Notes: generated from the sequence alone by a model not told the origin. A DNA stretch of 26,038 bases from an uncultured Collinsella sp. (GCA_934643435.1 CAKUCJ010000001.1:1-26038); one strand, 5' to 3'. Counted from the first letter of the stretch, positions 14,769-24,633 are shown. Numbers and translations: made by a program.

Positions 14769-16082
14769 CTAACGGACCGGTCGTGGCGCCAGCTTGCCGC
14801 GCCGCTGCATCACGGCGCGCAGCTCAAATCGATCGCCGTTAATGCGGAACTGGCAGTTGCCGTTCATGCGCTCGACGGCAAGCTTAATGCTTTTGGTTCC
14901 AAAGCCGTGGCCGGCATGCTGGGCTATGGGCATGCCGTCAACCATGCGCGGCGGACGGTCAAACGTGTTGGAGACCAAAAGCAGCAGCTGCCCGTCCTCG
15001 TAGCGCAGGTCCAGGTTGACGAACCGCTTGCCCTGGGGAGCGGCACTTGCGGCGACGATGGCGTTGTCCAGGGCATTCGAGAGCACGCTGAACAGGTCGA
15101 CGTCGGCTACATGGATGCTCTCGGGCACGGCGGCGCGCAGGTCGGCGGTGATGTCGTGTTGATTGATATCCGAGATAAATGACGAAAGTGCGATGTTGAC
15201 CGTGTCGTTGGCGCAGTAGCGGCGCACGGCGGTGCGGTCGTTGGTCTCGCAGAGATCGTCGATGCGCTTGAGTGCCTCGTCGATGTGACCCTCTTCGATC
15301 AAAACCGCAAGGCCGCGCAGGAAGTGCCGCATGTCATGGCGCAGAACCGAAAGCTCGCGTCCGGATTGGCGCCAGGCCTCGAGCTCTTTGATGGCTGCGT
15401 TGTCGCGGGTCGCGAGCATCCAGCGCTCGCGTTCGGCGGTTTCCTTCGCCTCGTATTCACGCAGATACACGGCAAGAAACATAAGGTAGAACGCACAAAG
15501 CGCAAACGCCAAAAACTCAACGGTTACCACCGAGCCCGAGTGGAAGAGCGTGGTGTAGACGTTGGTGGCGTAGTCAAAGATGTAATAGACGAGCGGCAGG
15601 ATGAGCAAGATATCTAGCTCGGTGCGGCTTTTGACCGCCAGGCGCGGACCGATGTCGCCGGCCCAATGCAAAAGGACGGCAAAGACACCGGCCGTGGTGA
15701 TAATACGCGCCACGTAGTATGCGATTTGCGAACCGGTGGCGGCGAGCGCGGCGATGCCCATCCAGTTGCTGAACTGGCAGCTCAGGTAGGCACTGGTGAC
15801 GCCCAGCATGGTTAGTAGCGGGCTCACGCGATAACGCACGCATAGGTAGATAATGAGCGGTAGATGCACGATGAGCGGATATGCTTGGCGGGCGAATAGC
15901 TCGCCGCCGACGGCGTTGGCGAGACTAAACGCGGTTCCAGTTATGGCACCGACCACGACCAGCTCGAGTGAATGGCGGCGGTTAATCTCGATGCCGCACA
16001 GCGCCGCCGAGGCAAAAACGCCAAAGAGTAGGGTCGTTGCGTGGTGGATTGCCCAGAGCACCATTTCGACCGTGGGGAGCAT
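14769..16082 (-). CDS. AgrC/ComD-like sensor histidine kinase (GHKL type)
   Basis: A 437-residue membrane kinase. Residues 1-205 contain about six or seven hydrophobic segments (e.g. VEMVLWAIHHATTLLFGVF, LIVHLPLIIYLCV, LLILPLVYYIF, FLAFALCAFYLMFLAVYL). A coiled linker leads to the H-box ELSVLRHDMRHFLRGL with H249 as likely phosphoacceptor. The ATPase domain has an N-box (FSVLSNALDNAIVAAS) and a G-box (GHGFGTKSIKLAVERMNG). The ATG at 16082 overlaps the response regulator stop (TAATG), so the two are co-translated. AgrC-type kinases usually sense a peptide made by AgrD/AgrB; neither is encoded in this window, so the signal is unknown. An upstream extension of the frame inside the regulator gene is not used. 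Confidence 0.92.
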   Translation of the reverse strand: MLPTVEMVLWAIHHATTLLFGVFASAALCGIEINRRHSLELVVVGAITGTAFSLANAVGGELFARQAYPLIVHLPLIIYLCVRYRVSPLLTMLGVTSAYLSCQFSNWMGIAALAATGSQIAYYVARIITTAGVFAVLLHWAGDIGPRLAVKSRTELDILLILPLVYYIFDYATNVYTTLFHSGSVVTVEFLAFALCAFYLMFLAVYLREYEAKETAERERWMLATRDNAAIKELEAWRQSGRELSVLRHDMRHFLRGLAVLIEEGHIDEALKRIDDLCETNDRTAVRRYCANDTVNIALSSFISDINQHDITADLRAAVPESIHVADVDLFSVLSNALDNAIVAASAAPQGKRFVNLDLRYEDGQLLLLVSNTFDRPPRMVDGMPIAQHAGHGFGTKSIKLAVERMNGNCQFRINGDRFELRAVMQRRGKLAPRPVR

Positions 16083-16804
16083 TAGCGCCTCACGCCCTCG
16101 AACCGTGCCGCAAAGTAGGCGTCCTGGAATCCCTGTTTGCAGCTGCGGGCCAACGGGATGCGCGCACCCGAGCGCATGACGATCTCCGTGCGGTTGAAGT
16201 GATCGATGTTGCGCAGGTTGACCTGGTAGCTGCGGTGGCATTTAAAGAAGGTCGCGTGTTGGACCAGTTGGTCCTCGACGCTGCGAAACGGTTCGAGCGC
16301 CTCGATATCGCGCCCGTCGCGCAGGTGGAACACCACGTGCTTGTTGCGCGCCTCGGCATATTCGATGTCGGACAGGCGCAGGGCGTGGTAGCCAAAGGAC
16401 GTTTTGATGACGAGCTCGTCGGTTGCCGCGGGTCGCATGCTCGAAAGCTCATCGAGCAGCTGCGCCAGGCGTTCGTAGGTTACGGGCTTGAGCAGGTAGT
16501 CGAAGGCGCGGACCTCGTAGGACTCCAGCGCAAACTCGGGCGACGAGGTCAAAAACACCAGGCGTACAGCGGTATCGGATTGACGCAGCTCGCGCGCGGT
16601 ATCCATGCCGTTGACGAGCGGCATGATCATGTCGAGCAGGATGATATCGGCGCGCGATGCGGTGTGGCGGGCCAGCAGGTCCTCGCCGCGTGTGACGAGC
16701 GCAACGTCGACCGCCGTGCCCGTCTCGGCCGACCAGCGGTCGATCATCTGGTGCAGTCTGTCTAGAAAAGCGACATCGTCGTCGCAAGCGATAATTTTGA
16801 GCAT
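16082..16804 (-). CDS. LytTR-family response regulator (AgrA-like)
   Basis: A 240-residue regulator. The receiver domain (1-120) has the acidic pocket CDDD, the phosphoacceptor in IILLDMIMPLVNGM (D58), the Thr of VFLTSS and the Lys of YLLKPV. The C-terminal LytTR DNA-binding domain (about 135-235) has FGYHALRLSDIEYAEARNKH, FFKCHRSYQVNLRNIDHF and ARIPLARSC. The ATG at 16804 has AAGGGGG upstream. It is first in a two-gene unit with the AgrC-like kinase. LytTR proteins bind pairs of direct repeats. On the minus strand the leader has a GGGGCGCAAATGGGGTGCA stretch that might hold such sites, which would mean autoregulation; this is a guess. Confidence 0.94.
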   Translation of the reverse strand: MLKIIACDDDVAFLDRLHQMIDRWSAETGTAVDVALVTRGEDLLARHTASRADIILLDMIMPLVNGMDTARELRQSDTAVRLVFLTSSPEFALESYEVRAFDYLLKPVTYERLAQLLDELSSMRPAATDELVIKTSFGYHALRLSDIEYAEARNKHVVFHLRDGRDIEALEPFRSVEDQLVQHATFFKCHRSYQVNLRNIDHFNRTEIVMRSGARIPLARSCKQGFQDAYFAARFEGVRR

Positions 16805-17012
16805 ATCGGGCCCCCTTAGTACCTCGATTTTGCCATACCGGACGCTTGCCGCTCACGGAGGTGCACCCCATTTGCGCCCCACGGTGCGCAACTCGCGCCG
16901 AGCGGTATTGCGGTGGCGAAAGATGTCCCCTGCGCTATCGAGAGCTCGACTATCCTGAGCTTGCCAGTTCGAAAATGGACCCGCCCCAAGATTGAATCTT
17001 TATTTCAACTTT

Positions 17013-17056
17013 ACACCTAGGTTTACAGCTGTCTTGTCAGCTGTAAACCTAGGTGT
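17013..17056. promoter_or_regulatory. Perfect 19-bp-arm palindrome before nadA, probable NiaR operator
   Basis: Arms 17013-17031 (ACACCTAGGTTTACAGCTG) and 17038-17056 are exact reverse complements around TCTTGT. It lies about 40 bases before nadA. The last gene of the operon is a NiaR-type regulator, and NiaR family sites are palindromic sequences in front of NAD genes, so this is the obvious operator; the same hairpin could act in the leader RNA. The 16805-17012 stretch toward the response regulator holds that gene's leader and a short AAGATTGAATCTT palindrome (16988-17000). Confidence 0.75.
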
Positions 17057-17097
17057 CATACTAAAGCCCCAAGATTCGCCAAAAGAGAGGGGCCTTG

Positions 17098-18123
17098 ATG
17101 GCACAGAGCGCGAACATGGATGCATCGGAGCTTGCACGCGATATTGCGGCCGGCCTGGCATCGGCAACGACGGCAACGGAGCGCGCGGCATTGGTGCCCG
17201 CAGAGCTCGTCGAGGCCATTCAGCAACTAAAAACCCAACGTGACGCGGTGATCCTGGCGCACTATTACGTGGCGCCCGAGGTTCAGGCTGTGGCCGATTA
17301 CGTCGGCGACAGCTTCTACCTGGCAAAGCTCGCCAAGAGCCTGCCGCAGCAGACCATCGTGCTGTGCGGCGTGGAGTTTATGGGCGAGAGCGCCAAGCTG
17401 CTCAACCCCACCAAGACCGTGCTGCTGCCCGAGCCGGGCGCGGACTGTCCCATGGCGCACATGGTCAAGCGCGAGACGGTCGACGCGGCGCGCGCCGAGT
17501 ATGGCGACGACCTCGCCGTAGTCTGCTACGTCAACTCGACGGTCGAGATCAAAAGCTGGAGCGACGTGTGCGTCACCAGCTCTAACGCCGTCAAGATCGT
17601 GTCCGAGCTGCCGCAGCAGCACATCCTGTTCATTCCCGACCAGAACCTGGGCCGTTTCGTGGCCGAGCAGGTGCCGCAGAAGCACGTCATCCTCAACAAC
17701 GGCTACTGCCCGCGCCATCACATCATCACCGTCGAGCAAATCGTCGACGCGCAGGAGGCGCATCCCGATGCGCTCGTCCTGGCGCACCCCGAGTGCAAGG
17801 CCGACGTCCTTGCCGAGGCCGACTACATCGGCTCCACCGCCGGCATCATCAAGTATGCCGAGGAGTCGGACGCGAGCGAGTTCATCATCGTGACGGTTCG
17901 CGGCGTGCTCTACGAGCTCGAGCGCCGCTGCCAGGGCACCGGCAAGAAGTTCTACTTCCCCGCGGTGCAGCCCACCTGCGTCAACATGGATCTCATCACG
18001 CTCGAAAAGCTCGCGCGCTGCCTGGAGACGGGCGAGGGCGAGGTTCAGATCGGCGTGTCGGACGAGGCCGCCGACCAGGCCAAACTCACGCTCGACCGCA
18101 TGCTCGAGTACGCAGCGCGCTAA
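17098..18123 (+). CDS. nadA: Quinolinate synthase
   Basis: Makes quinolinate from iminoaspartate (supplied by NadB) and dihydroxyacetone phosphate in de novo NAD synthesis, using a [4Fe-4S] cluster. A 341-residue protein. The three cluster cysteines are visible in VLCGVEFMGESAKLLNP (C90), LAHPECKADV and QPTCVNMDLITLEKL. Also seen: ILAHYYVAPEVQAVADYVGD, LLPEPGADCPMAHM, VCYVNSTVEIKSWSDVCVTS and YCPRHH. The ATG at 17098 has GAGAGGGG upstream; a TTG immediately before it is possible but less likely. First gene of nadA-nadB-nadC-niaR, with a large palindrome as likely operator. Confidence 0.97.
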   Translation: MAQSANMDASELARDIAAGLASATTATERAALVPAELVEAIQQLKTQRDAVILAHYYVAPEVQAVADYVGDSFYLAKLAKSLPQQTIVLCGVEFMGESAKLLNPTKTVLLPEPGADCPMAHMVKRETVDAARAEYGDDLAVVCYVNSTVEIKSWSDVCVTSSNAVKIVSELPQQHILFIPDQNLGRFVAEQVPQKHVILNNGYCPRHHIITVEQIVDAQEAHPDALVLAHPECKADVLAEADYIGSTAGIIKYAEESDASEFIIVTVRGVLYELERRCQGTGKKFYFPAVQPTCVNMDLITLEKLARCLETGEGEVQIGVSDEAADQAKLTLDRMLEYAAR

Positions 18124-18127
18124 AACA

Positions 18128-18158
18128 ATGTGACAAAGGGACAGTCCCTTTGTCACAT
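18128..18158. repeat. Palindromic element between nadA and nadB
   Basis: Fourteen-base perfect arms (ATGTGACAAAGGGA and complement) around CAG. It lies 4 bases after the nadA stop and 18 bases before the nadB start. It shares AAAGGGACAG with the hairpin at 2130-2200, so it looks like a member of a dispersed palindrome family. It may form an RNA hairpin between the two cistrons. Confidence 0.85.
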
Positions 18159-18176
18159 CCAAGGGAGAGGATTCCT

Positions 18177-19553
18177 GTGGAAACCAAACAATACCCCGAT
18201 ATGGAGTGCGACGTCGTCATTGCCGGCTGCGGCGTGGCGGGCCTGTATGCGGCCCTCAATCTGCCGACGAGCACGCGCGTGACCATGCTCTCCAAGGGCG
18301 CCGTCGACGAGTGCGATTCAATGCTCGCGCAGGGCGGCATCTGCGTGCTGCCCGAGGGCTCGGACTACGACGCCTTCTTTGAGGACACCATGCATGCCGG
18401 TCATTACGAGAACCGCCGCGAGAGCGTTGACATCATGATCCGCTCGAGCCGTTCGGTCATCAACGACCTGCTGGCGATGGGCGTGGACTTTGAGCGCACG
18501 GCCGACGGCAGCCTCGACTTTACCCGCGAGGGCGCGCACAGCCGTCCGCGTATCGCTTTCCATGCCGACATTACGGGCAGGGAGATCACGACCAAGCTGC
18601 TTCAGGCCGTGCGCAAGCTGGACAATGTGCAGATTCTTGAGCACGTGGCCATGACCGATATCCTGACCGGCGAGCGCGACGGCGCCACGGTATGCACCGG
18701 TGTCGTCGCCGTCCCCGTGAACGAGGACGGCTCGGTCCGTCCCGCCGACGAGCTGGCAAATGCCGCCGAGGGCGTGCATGCCGGTAAGCCGTTTGAGATT
18801 CGCGCGCGCCATACGTTGTGGGCGACGGGCGGCATCGGCGGCGTGTACGACCATTCGACTAACTATCCGCAGCTCACGGGCGACGCTTGCTACATCGCTC
18901 AGGAGCACGGCATTACGATGGAGCACCTGGACTACGTGCAGATTCACCCCACCGGATTGTTCTCGCCGCAGCCGGGCCGCACGTTCCTGATCAGTGAGAG
19001 CTGCCGAGGCGAGGGCGCGATTCTGCTCAACGCTGCCGGCGAGCGCTTTACCGACGAGCTGCAGCCGCGCGACGTGGTCGCCGCCGCCATTCGCGAGCAG
19101 ATGAAGCAAGACGGCACCGAGCACGAGTGGCTGAGTTTTGCCCCCGTCGAGCGCGATGTGGTGACTGGACACTTTGCCAACATCCGCGCGCGCTGCCTGG
19201 AGGACGGCCGCGACATCTTGGACGAGCCTATCCCCGTCACGCCCACGCAGCACTACTTTATGGGCGGCGTGTGGGTCGACAAGGACGGCCGCACCTCGAT
19301 GCCCGAGCTCTACGCAGCGGGTGAGACGGCCTGCAACGGCGTCCACGGCAAGAATCGCCTGGCATCTAACAGCCTGCTCGAGGCGCTGGTCTGGGGTCGC
19401 CGCGCTGCCTGGTATATGCGTACCGGCGAGTCGCTGGCCGTGGAGCAGGCGGGTGAGCCGGCGCTCGACGGACGCCACCGCGCCCTGAGCGCCGACACCC
19501 TGGCAATCGATGATTTGGCCCGTGCCGCCGGCACGCAGGCTGTGGAGGAGTAG
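18177..19553 (+). CDS. nadB: L-aspartate oxidase, short form
   Basis: Flavoprotein that oxidises L-aspartate to iminoaspartate, the first step of NAD synthesis, passing it to NadA. A 458-residue protein. The FAD-binding Rossmann motif is CDVVIAGCGVAGLYAALNLP near the N-terminus; AQGGICVLP, EGAHSRPRIAF, ATGGIGGVYDHSTN, QIHPTG, the SESCRGEGAILLNAAGERF segment and NRLASNSLLEALVWGRRAA follow in family order. Typical E. coli-like NadB is about 540 residues; the C-terminal helical domain is mostly missing here. The chosen GTG at 18177 has AAGGGAGAGGA six bases upstream; an internal ATG at 18201 is less well placed. It is 53 bases after nadA and 3 before nadC. Confidence 0.94.
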   Translation: METKQYPDMECDVVIAGCGVAGLYAALNLPTSTRVTMLSKGAVDECDSMLAQGGICVLPEGSDYDAFFEDTMHAGHYENRRESVDIMIRSSRSVINDLLAMGVDFERTADGSLDFTREGAHSRPRIAFHADITGREITTKLLQAVRKLDNVQILEHVAMTDILTGERDGATVCTGVVAVPVNEDGSVRPADELANAAEGVHAGKPFEIRARHTLWATGGIGGVYDHSTNYPQLTGDACYIAQEHGITMEHLDYVQIHPTGLFSPQPGRTFLISESCRGEGAILLNAAGERFTDELQPRDVVAAAIREQMKQDGTEHEWLSFAPVERDVVTGHFANIRARCLEDGRDILDEPIPVTPTQHYFMGGVWVDKDGRTSMPELYAAGETACNGVHGKNRLASNSLLEALVWGRRAAWYMRTGESLAVEQAGEPALDGRHRALSADTLAIDDLARAAGTQAVEE

Positions 19554-19556
19554 ACC

Positions 19557-20417
19557 ATGAATCCCATTACCATGAAGCTCGTCGTCGATGATCTGATTTT
19601 GCAGGCCCTGCGCGAGGACATCACCTTTGAGGACGTGAGCACGGCGAGCGTGTGTCCCACGGCGCGTCCCGCCACCGTTGAGCTCATCGCCAAGGCCGAT
19701 GGTATCATCGCCGGCCTGGACGTATTCGCCCGTACCTTTGAGCTGCTGGATTCGCAGAGCTCGGTGCTGTTTGATGTCGCGGACGGCGACGAGGTGCATT
19801 CCGGCGACCACGTGGGCCAGGTGCGCGGCGACGCGCGCGTGCTGCTTTCGGGCGAGCGCGTGGCGCTCAACTACCTGCAGCGCATGAGCGGCATCGCCAC
19901 CTACACGCACCAGATGGCGGCGGCGCTCGAGGGCACCAACACCGTGCTGGTCGACACGCGTAAGACCACGCCGGGCATGCGCGTCTTCGAGAAGGCCGCG
20001 GTCGAGATCGGCGGCGGCAGCAACCACCGCTACAACCTGTCCACCGCCGTCATGCTCAAGGACAACCACATCGACGCCGCCGGCGGCGTGACGCGCGCGA
20101 TCGAGATGGCACGCGCCCATGCGTCGTTTACCACGACGGTCGAGATTGAGTGCGAGAACCTGGACATGGTGCGCGAGGCCGTGGAGGCCGGCGCCGATAT
20201 CATCATGCTCGACAACATGACCCACGACGACATGGCCGCTGCCATTGAGCTCATTGACGGGCGCGCCAAGACCGAGTGCTCGGGCAACGTGGACGCCGAC
20301 AACATTCGCGTCCTGGCCGACCTGGGCGTCGACTTTATTAGCTCGGGCGCCCTGACGCACTCCGCGCCGATCCTCGACCTCTCGCTTAAGCACCTGCGTC
20401 TGCTGGACGGTAAATAA
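19557..20417 (+). CDS. nadC: Nicotinate-nucleotide pyrophosphorylase (quinolinate phosphoribosyltransferase)
   Basis: Converts quinolinate and PRPP to nicotinate mononucleotide, the third step of de novo NAD synthesis. A 286-residue protein of normal length. Seen: LREDITFEDVSTASVCP, GERVALNYLQRMSGIATYT, DTRKTTPGMRVFEKAAVEIG with the substrate-binding Arg/Lys residues, GGSNHRYNL, VMLKDNHI, VEIECENL, IIMLDNM, ECSGNV and DFISSGALTHSAPILDLSL. The ATG has GGAGGAG upstream and lies three bases after the nadB stop. Its stop overlaps the niaR start (TAATG). Confidence 0.97.
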   Translation: MNPITMKLVVDDLILQALREDITFEDVSTASVCPTARPATVELIAKADGIIAGLDVFARTFELLDSQSSVLFDVADGDEVHSGDHVGQVRGDARVLLSGERVALNYLQRMSGIATYTHQMAAALEGTNTVLVDTRKTTPGMRVFEKAAVEIGGGSNHRYNLSTAVMLKDNHIDAAGGVTRAIEMARAHASFTTTVEIECENLDMVREAVEAGADIIMLDNMTHDDMAAAIELIDGRAKTECSGNVDADNIRVLADLGVDFISSGALTHSAPILDLSLKHLRLLDGK

Positions 20418-20962
20418 TGAACGCCCGCGAGCGTCGCCGTGCCATCATGGCCGTGCTCGAGCGAGCCAAAGACCCCGTCTCGGGCAGTGCACTTGCTCGC
20501 GAGGTGGGCGTGAGCCGTCAGGTTGTGGTGCAGGACATCGCCCTGCTGCGCGCCGACGGGCACGATATCGTCGCCACCAATCGCGGCTATGTATTACAGG
20601 AGGCAGCGAGCAGCCCGGCTGTGCCCACACGTCTGGTCAAGGTACGCCACAGTGTGGAGCAGGCGGGCGATGAACTCACGAGCATCGTCGACGCGGGCGG
20701 CGCCGTGCTCAACGTGATCGTCAACCACCGCGTGTACGGCAAGATCACGGCCGATCTGGATATCCGCAACCGCCGCGATATCGAGCGCTATCTGCACGAT
20801 ATCGAGAGCGGCAAGAGCTTTCCACTATTAACGGTGACGAGTGGCTATCACTTCCATCGCATTGCGGCAGAAGACGAGCAAACCCTCGACGAGATCGAGG
20901 CCATGCTCAAAGAGAAAGGCTACTTGGCGGACCTAATGCCTTACGAGGACGACCTTTCTTAA
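20417..20962 (+). CDS. niaR: NiaR-type niacin-responsive transcriptional repressor (HTH_11 + 3H)
   Basis: A 181-residue regulator. The N-terminal winged helix (RRAIMAVLERAKDPVSGSAL, AREVGVSRQVVVQDIALLRA) is of the HTH_11/BirA type; the C-terminal 3H domain holds its three characteristic histidines (VRHSVEQAGDE, VIVNHRVYGKI, TSGYHFHRI), which bind metal and niacin in the family. NiaR represses NAD synthesis and niacin uptake genes when niacin is plentiful. It ends the nad operon, one base overlapping nadC, so the operon would encode its own repressor; the likely operator is the 17013-17056 palindrome. Confidence 0.93.
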   Translation: MNARERRRAIMAVLERAKDPVSGSALAREVGVSRQVVVQDIALLRADGHDIVATNRGYVLQEAASSPAVPTRLVKVRHSVEQAGDELTSIVDAGGAVLNVIVNHRVYGKITADLDIRNRRDIERYLHDIESGKSFPLLTVTSGYHFHRIAAEDEQTLDEIEAMLKEKGYLADLMPYEDDLS

Positions 20963-20979
20963 CCGACGCCATATCTATA

Positions 20980-21046
20980 AGTTGCGGTGAAATAGTTCCT
21001 AAAATGGGCATCGAAGCCATGAAACAGGAACTATTCCACCGCAACT
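20980..21046. repeat. Inverted repeat downstream of niaR
   Basis: Arms 20980-20999 (AGTTGCGGTGAAATAGTTCC) and 21027-21046 are reverse complements with one mismatch; the loop is 27 bases. It follows the niaR stop by 17 bases and precedes a strong terminator. It has no T-run, so it is probably a dispersed intergenic palindrome or an mRNA 3'-end stabiliser. Confidence 0.8.
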
Positions 21047-21083
21047 GCCAAGAGCACGTCCCAAATTAGCTGCCCACACATGC

Positions 21084-21122
21084 AAAAGGAGGCCTCCGCG
21101 GCGATGCGGAGGCCTCCTTTTT
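21084..21122. terminator. Bidirectional terminator between the nad operon and the ferredoxin gene
   Basis: A near-perfect stem AAAAGGAGGCCTCCGC / GCGGAGGCCTCCTTTTT with a 6-base loop. It is flanked by T-runs on both strands, so it can end niaR transcription (plus) and ferredoxin transcription (minus). Confidence 0.92.
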
Positions 21123-21161
21123 GTGCACGGTGTACTTCTGAGTGTGCAAGTGGGGGAGTTG

Positions 21162-21347
21162 TTACTCCTCGACGATCTCGGTGATCGCGCCAGCGGGGCA
21201 AGCGTCCTGGCAAGCGCCACAGGCGACGCAGGAGTCCTCGTCAGCGACGGTAGCGACGTCCTGGAGCTCCAGAACGCCAGCGGGGCAGGAGTCGACGCAA
21301 ACGCCACAAGCGATGCACTCGTCGGCATCAATTACGGGATGAGCCAT
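21162..21347 (-). CDS. 2[4Fe-4S] ferredoxin
   Basis: A 61-residue clostridial-type ferredoxin, a low-potential cytosolic electron carrier. Two cluster motifs are intact: CIACGVCVDSCPAG and CVACGACQDACPAG, each CxxCxxCxxxCP. The ATG at 21347 has AGAGGAAA upstream and gives the normal short length; a longer upstream frame adds unrelated sequence. It is monocistronic, with an 8-bp inverted repeat in its leader. It would serve oxidoreductases of an anaerobe (pyruvate oxidoreductase, hydrogenase); the specific partner cannot be read here. Confidence 0.95.
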   Translation of the reverse strand: MAHPVIDADECIACGVCVDSCPAGVLELQDVATVADEDSCVACGACQDACPAGAITEIVEE

Positions 21348-21366
21348 GGTAGTTTCCTCTCTGTTG

Positions 21367-21394
21367 ACCGACGCTACAGGCGATGTGCGTCGGT
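21367..21394 (-). promoter_or_regulatory. Inverted repeat in ferredoxin leader
   Basis: ACCGACGC (21367-21374) and GCGTCGGT (21387-21394) are perfect complements around 12 bases. They lie 20-47 bases before the ferredoxin start on the minus strand. This could be an operator or an RNA hairpin near the transcription start; no regulator is identified. Confidence 0.5.
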
Positions 21395-21557
21395 TTGATT
21401 CGGGCAAAAACATACCACGGCAGCGACCGTTTGCAATACCCTCTGACCGGCATCTTCATACCGTTCGCCGAGTATGCCACGGCTTACTAAAAAACACGCA
21501 GGTGGGGCCGTTGAGCTGCACAAATGTTAGCTAAAGGTGACTTGAAATATAGGATGA

Positions 21558-21617
21558 TTGAGCGCGCTTGCGGAAACTGCGTCCCGGAATCGGCGCTCAA
21601 AACGGGACGCGCTTTCC
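21558..21617. other. Interleaved inverted repeats (pseudoknot-like) in non-coding region
   Basis: Two pairs of complementary segments are interleaved. TTGAGCGC (21558-21565) pairs with GCGCTCAA (21593-21600). GGAAACTGCGTCCCG (21572-21586) pairs with CGGGACGCGCTTTCC (21603-21617), apart from a central 2-base mismatch. The A-B-A'-B' order is that of an H-type pseudoknot or of two alternative hairpins. It lies in the 540-base gap between the ferredoxin gene and dnaK, where I see no coding region. It may be a structured RNA, a switch, or a dispersed repeat. Confidence 0.6.
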
Positions 21618-21750
21618 CCGGGGTCGCCCCAAGGTCCCCCGCGCGCCTCCAGATCCAAGCCTCAGTCAACTCTACATAGATCTCATTAGATTTGTCGAGA
21701 ACTCAAACAGTACATCTACCGGCACTTTCGCGAACCTAAACTCTCGGAGA

Positions 21751-21789
21751 TAAGAAATCTTATATGAATTGACTTAGATTTTGTATATT
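21751..21789 (+). promoter_or_regulatory. Probable dnaK promoter region
   Basis: An AT-rich patch in otherwise GC-rich sequence, with TTGACT (21769-21774) and TATATT (21784-21789), but the spacing between them (9 bases) does not make a standard promoter pair. AAATCT and AGATTT flank it as a short inverted repeat. The dnaK start is about 100 bases downstream. I do not see a clear HspR (HAIR) or CIRCE operator, so the regulation is unresolved. Confidence 0.35.
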
Positions 21790-21890
21790 CCGGCCCATAA
21801 GGGGATACACTACATCCTGAAAGACAAGCCGAAGCGCCGCGCGACAGACCGTCGAGGCGGCGCGAACGCACAAGAGAGAGGGAATTTCTA

Positions 21891-23783
<1,893 letters not shown>

Positions 23784-23785
23784 TC

Positions 23786-24628
23786 ATGTCCGCCCGTAAA
23801 GCTCGCACGGAGGCGGTTGCCGCTGGCGCCGCCCCCGTTGACTCCAAGGAGAAGGACGTGAAGATTCCCGTAGAGGCCGTCGACGATACCGAGGCCAATG
23901 AGGCCGCGGCCGCCGAGGCTGCCGAGAACCAGGTAGAGGATTCCAACAAGGAGGCGACGATGACCGAGGACGAGATGGTGGAAGCCGCTATCCGCGCCGG
24001 TGAGGAAGCCGCCGACAACGACTTTAAGCTCAAGTTCGAGCAGGCCCAGAAGGAGCTTGCCGACGTGCGCCGCGAGCTCGATGCTGCGGCAGAGGCTCAG
24101 AAGGCCGCCGAGGACAAGGCGAAGGACGCCACCGAGCGCACCGCCCGTCTGCAGGCCGACTGGGAGAACTTCCGCCGCCGCACCGCCAACGAGCGTATCG
24201 CCGAGCGCGAGCGCGCGACCGAGAAACTCGTCACCGCGCTGCTGCCGGTGGTCGACGATATCGAGCGTGCAATCGACCATGCCCGCAGCCAGGAGCTTGC
24301 CGACGACTTTAAGCAGTTCGTCGATGGCGTTGACGCGGTGCATGCCAAGCTGCTCGATGTGTTTGCTCACGAGGGCGTTGAGCCCATCGACCCCAAGGGC
24401 GAGGCGTTCGATCCGCTCGAGCACCAGGCCGTGGGTCGCGTCGAGGACGCCGCGCAGTACGACGAGACCGTCAACGACGTGTACCAGAAGGGCTACCGCA
24501 TGGCGGACCGCATTCTGCGCTCCGCGATGGTGACGGTGACCTACGGTGGCGAGAAGCGCCCCGCACCGGAGCCCGAAGCGGCGCCCGAGGATGCTGCGGC
24601 CGATACGGCCGAGAGCACCGAGGAGTAA
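23786..24628 (+). CDS. grpE: GrpE, nucleotide exchange factor of DnaK
   Basis: A 280-residue protein. A long acidic, Ala/Glu-rich N-terminal extension (1-90) precedes the coiled coil (about 90-140; LADVRRELDAAAEAQKAA, RLQADWENFRRRTANERIAE), a helical segment LVTALLPVVDDIERAIDHAR, and the beta domain (GVEPIDPKGEAFDPLEHQAV, VNDVYQKGYRMADRILRSAM). It releases ADP from DnaK. It starts two bases after the dnaK stop. The C-terminal signature (DRILRSAMVTV) departs from the usual GRLLRPA; the island GrpE-like protein keeps the standard form. A GC-rich hairpin terminator follows. Confidence 0.95.
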   Translation: MSARKARTEAVAAGAAPVDSKEKDVKIPVEAVDDTEANEAAAAEAAENQVEDSNKEATMTEDEMVEAAIRAGEEAADNDFKLKFEQAQKELADVRRELDAAAEAQKAAEDKAKDATERTARLQADWENFRRRTANERIAERERATEKLVTALLPVVDDIERAIDHARSQELADDFKQFVDGVDAVHAKLLDVFAHEGVEPIDPKGEAFDPLEHQAVGRVEDAAQYDETVNDVYQKGYRMADRILRSAMVTVTYGGEKRPAPEPEAAPEDAAADTAESTEE

Positions 24629-24633
24629 TTGAG

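Noticed and set aside
18318..20393. A very long minus-strand open frame (691 codons) opposite nadB and nadC
   Set aside because: It is an antisense shadow caused by GC-biased codon use; its translation is low-complexity Val/His/Arg/Gly-rich and the plus strand encodes clear NadB and NadC.
21558..21617. tmRNA, RNase P or SRP RNA in the gap before dnaK
   Set aside because: None of the conserved ends or core segments of these RNAs could be found.
21687..21707. Possible HAIR site around ACTCAAA upstream of dnaK
   Set aside because: Only the right half matches; the left half at the required 7-base spacing does not.
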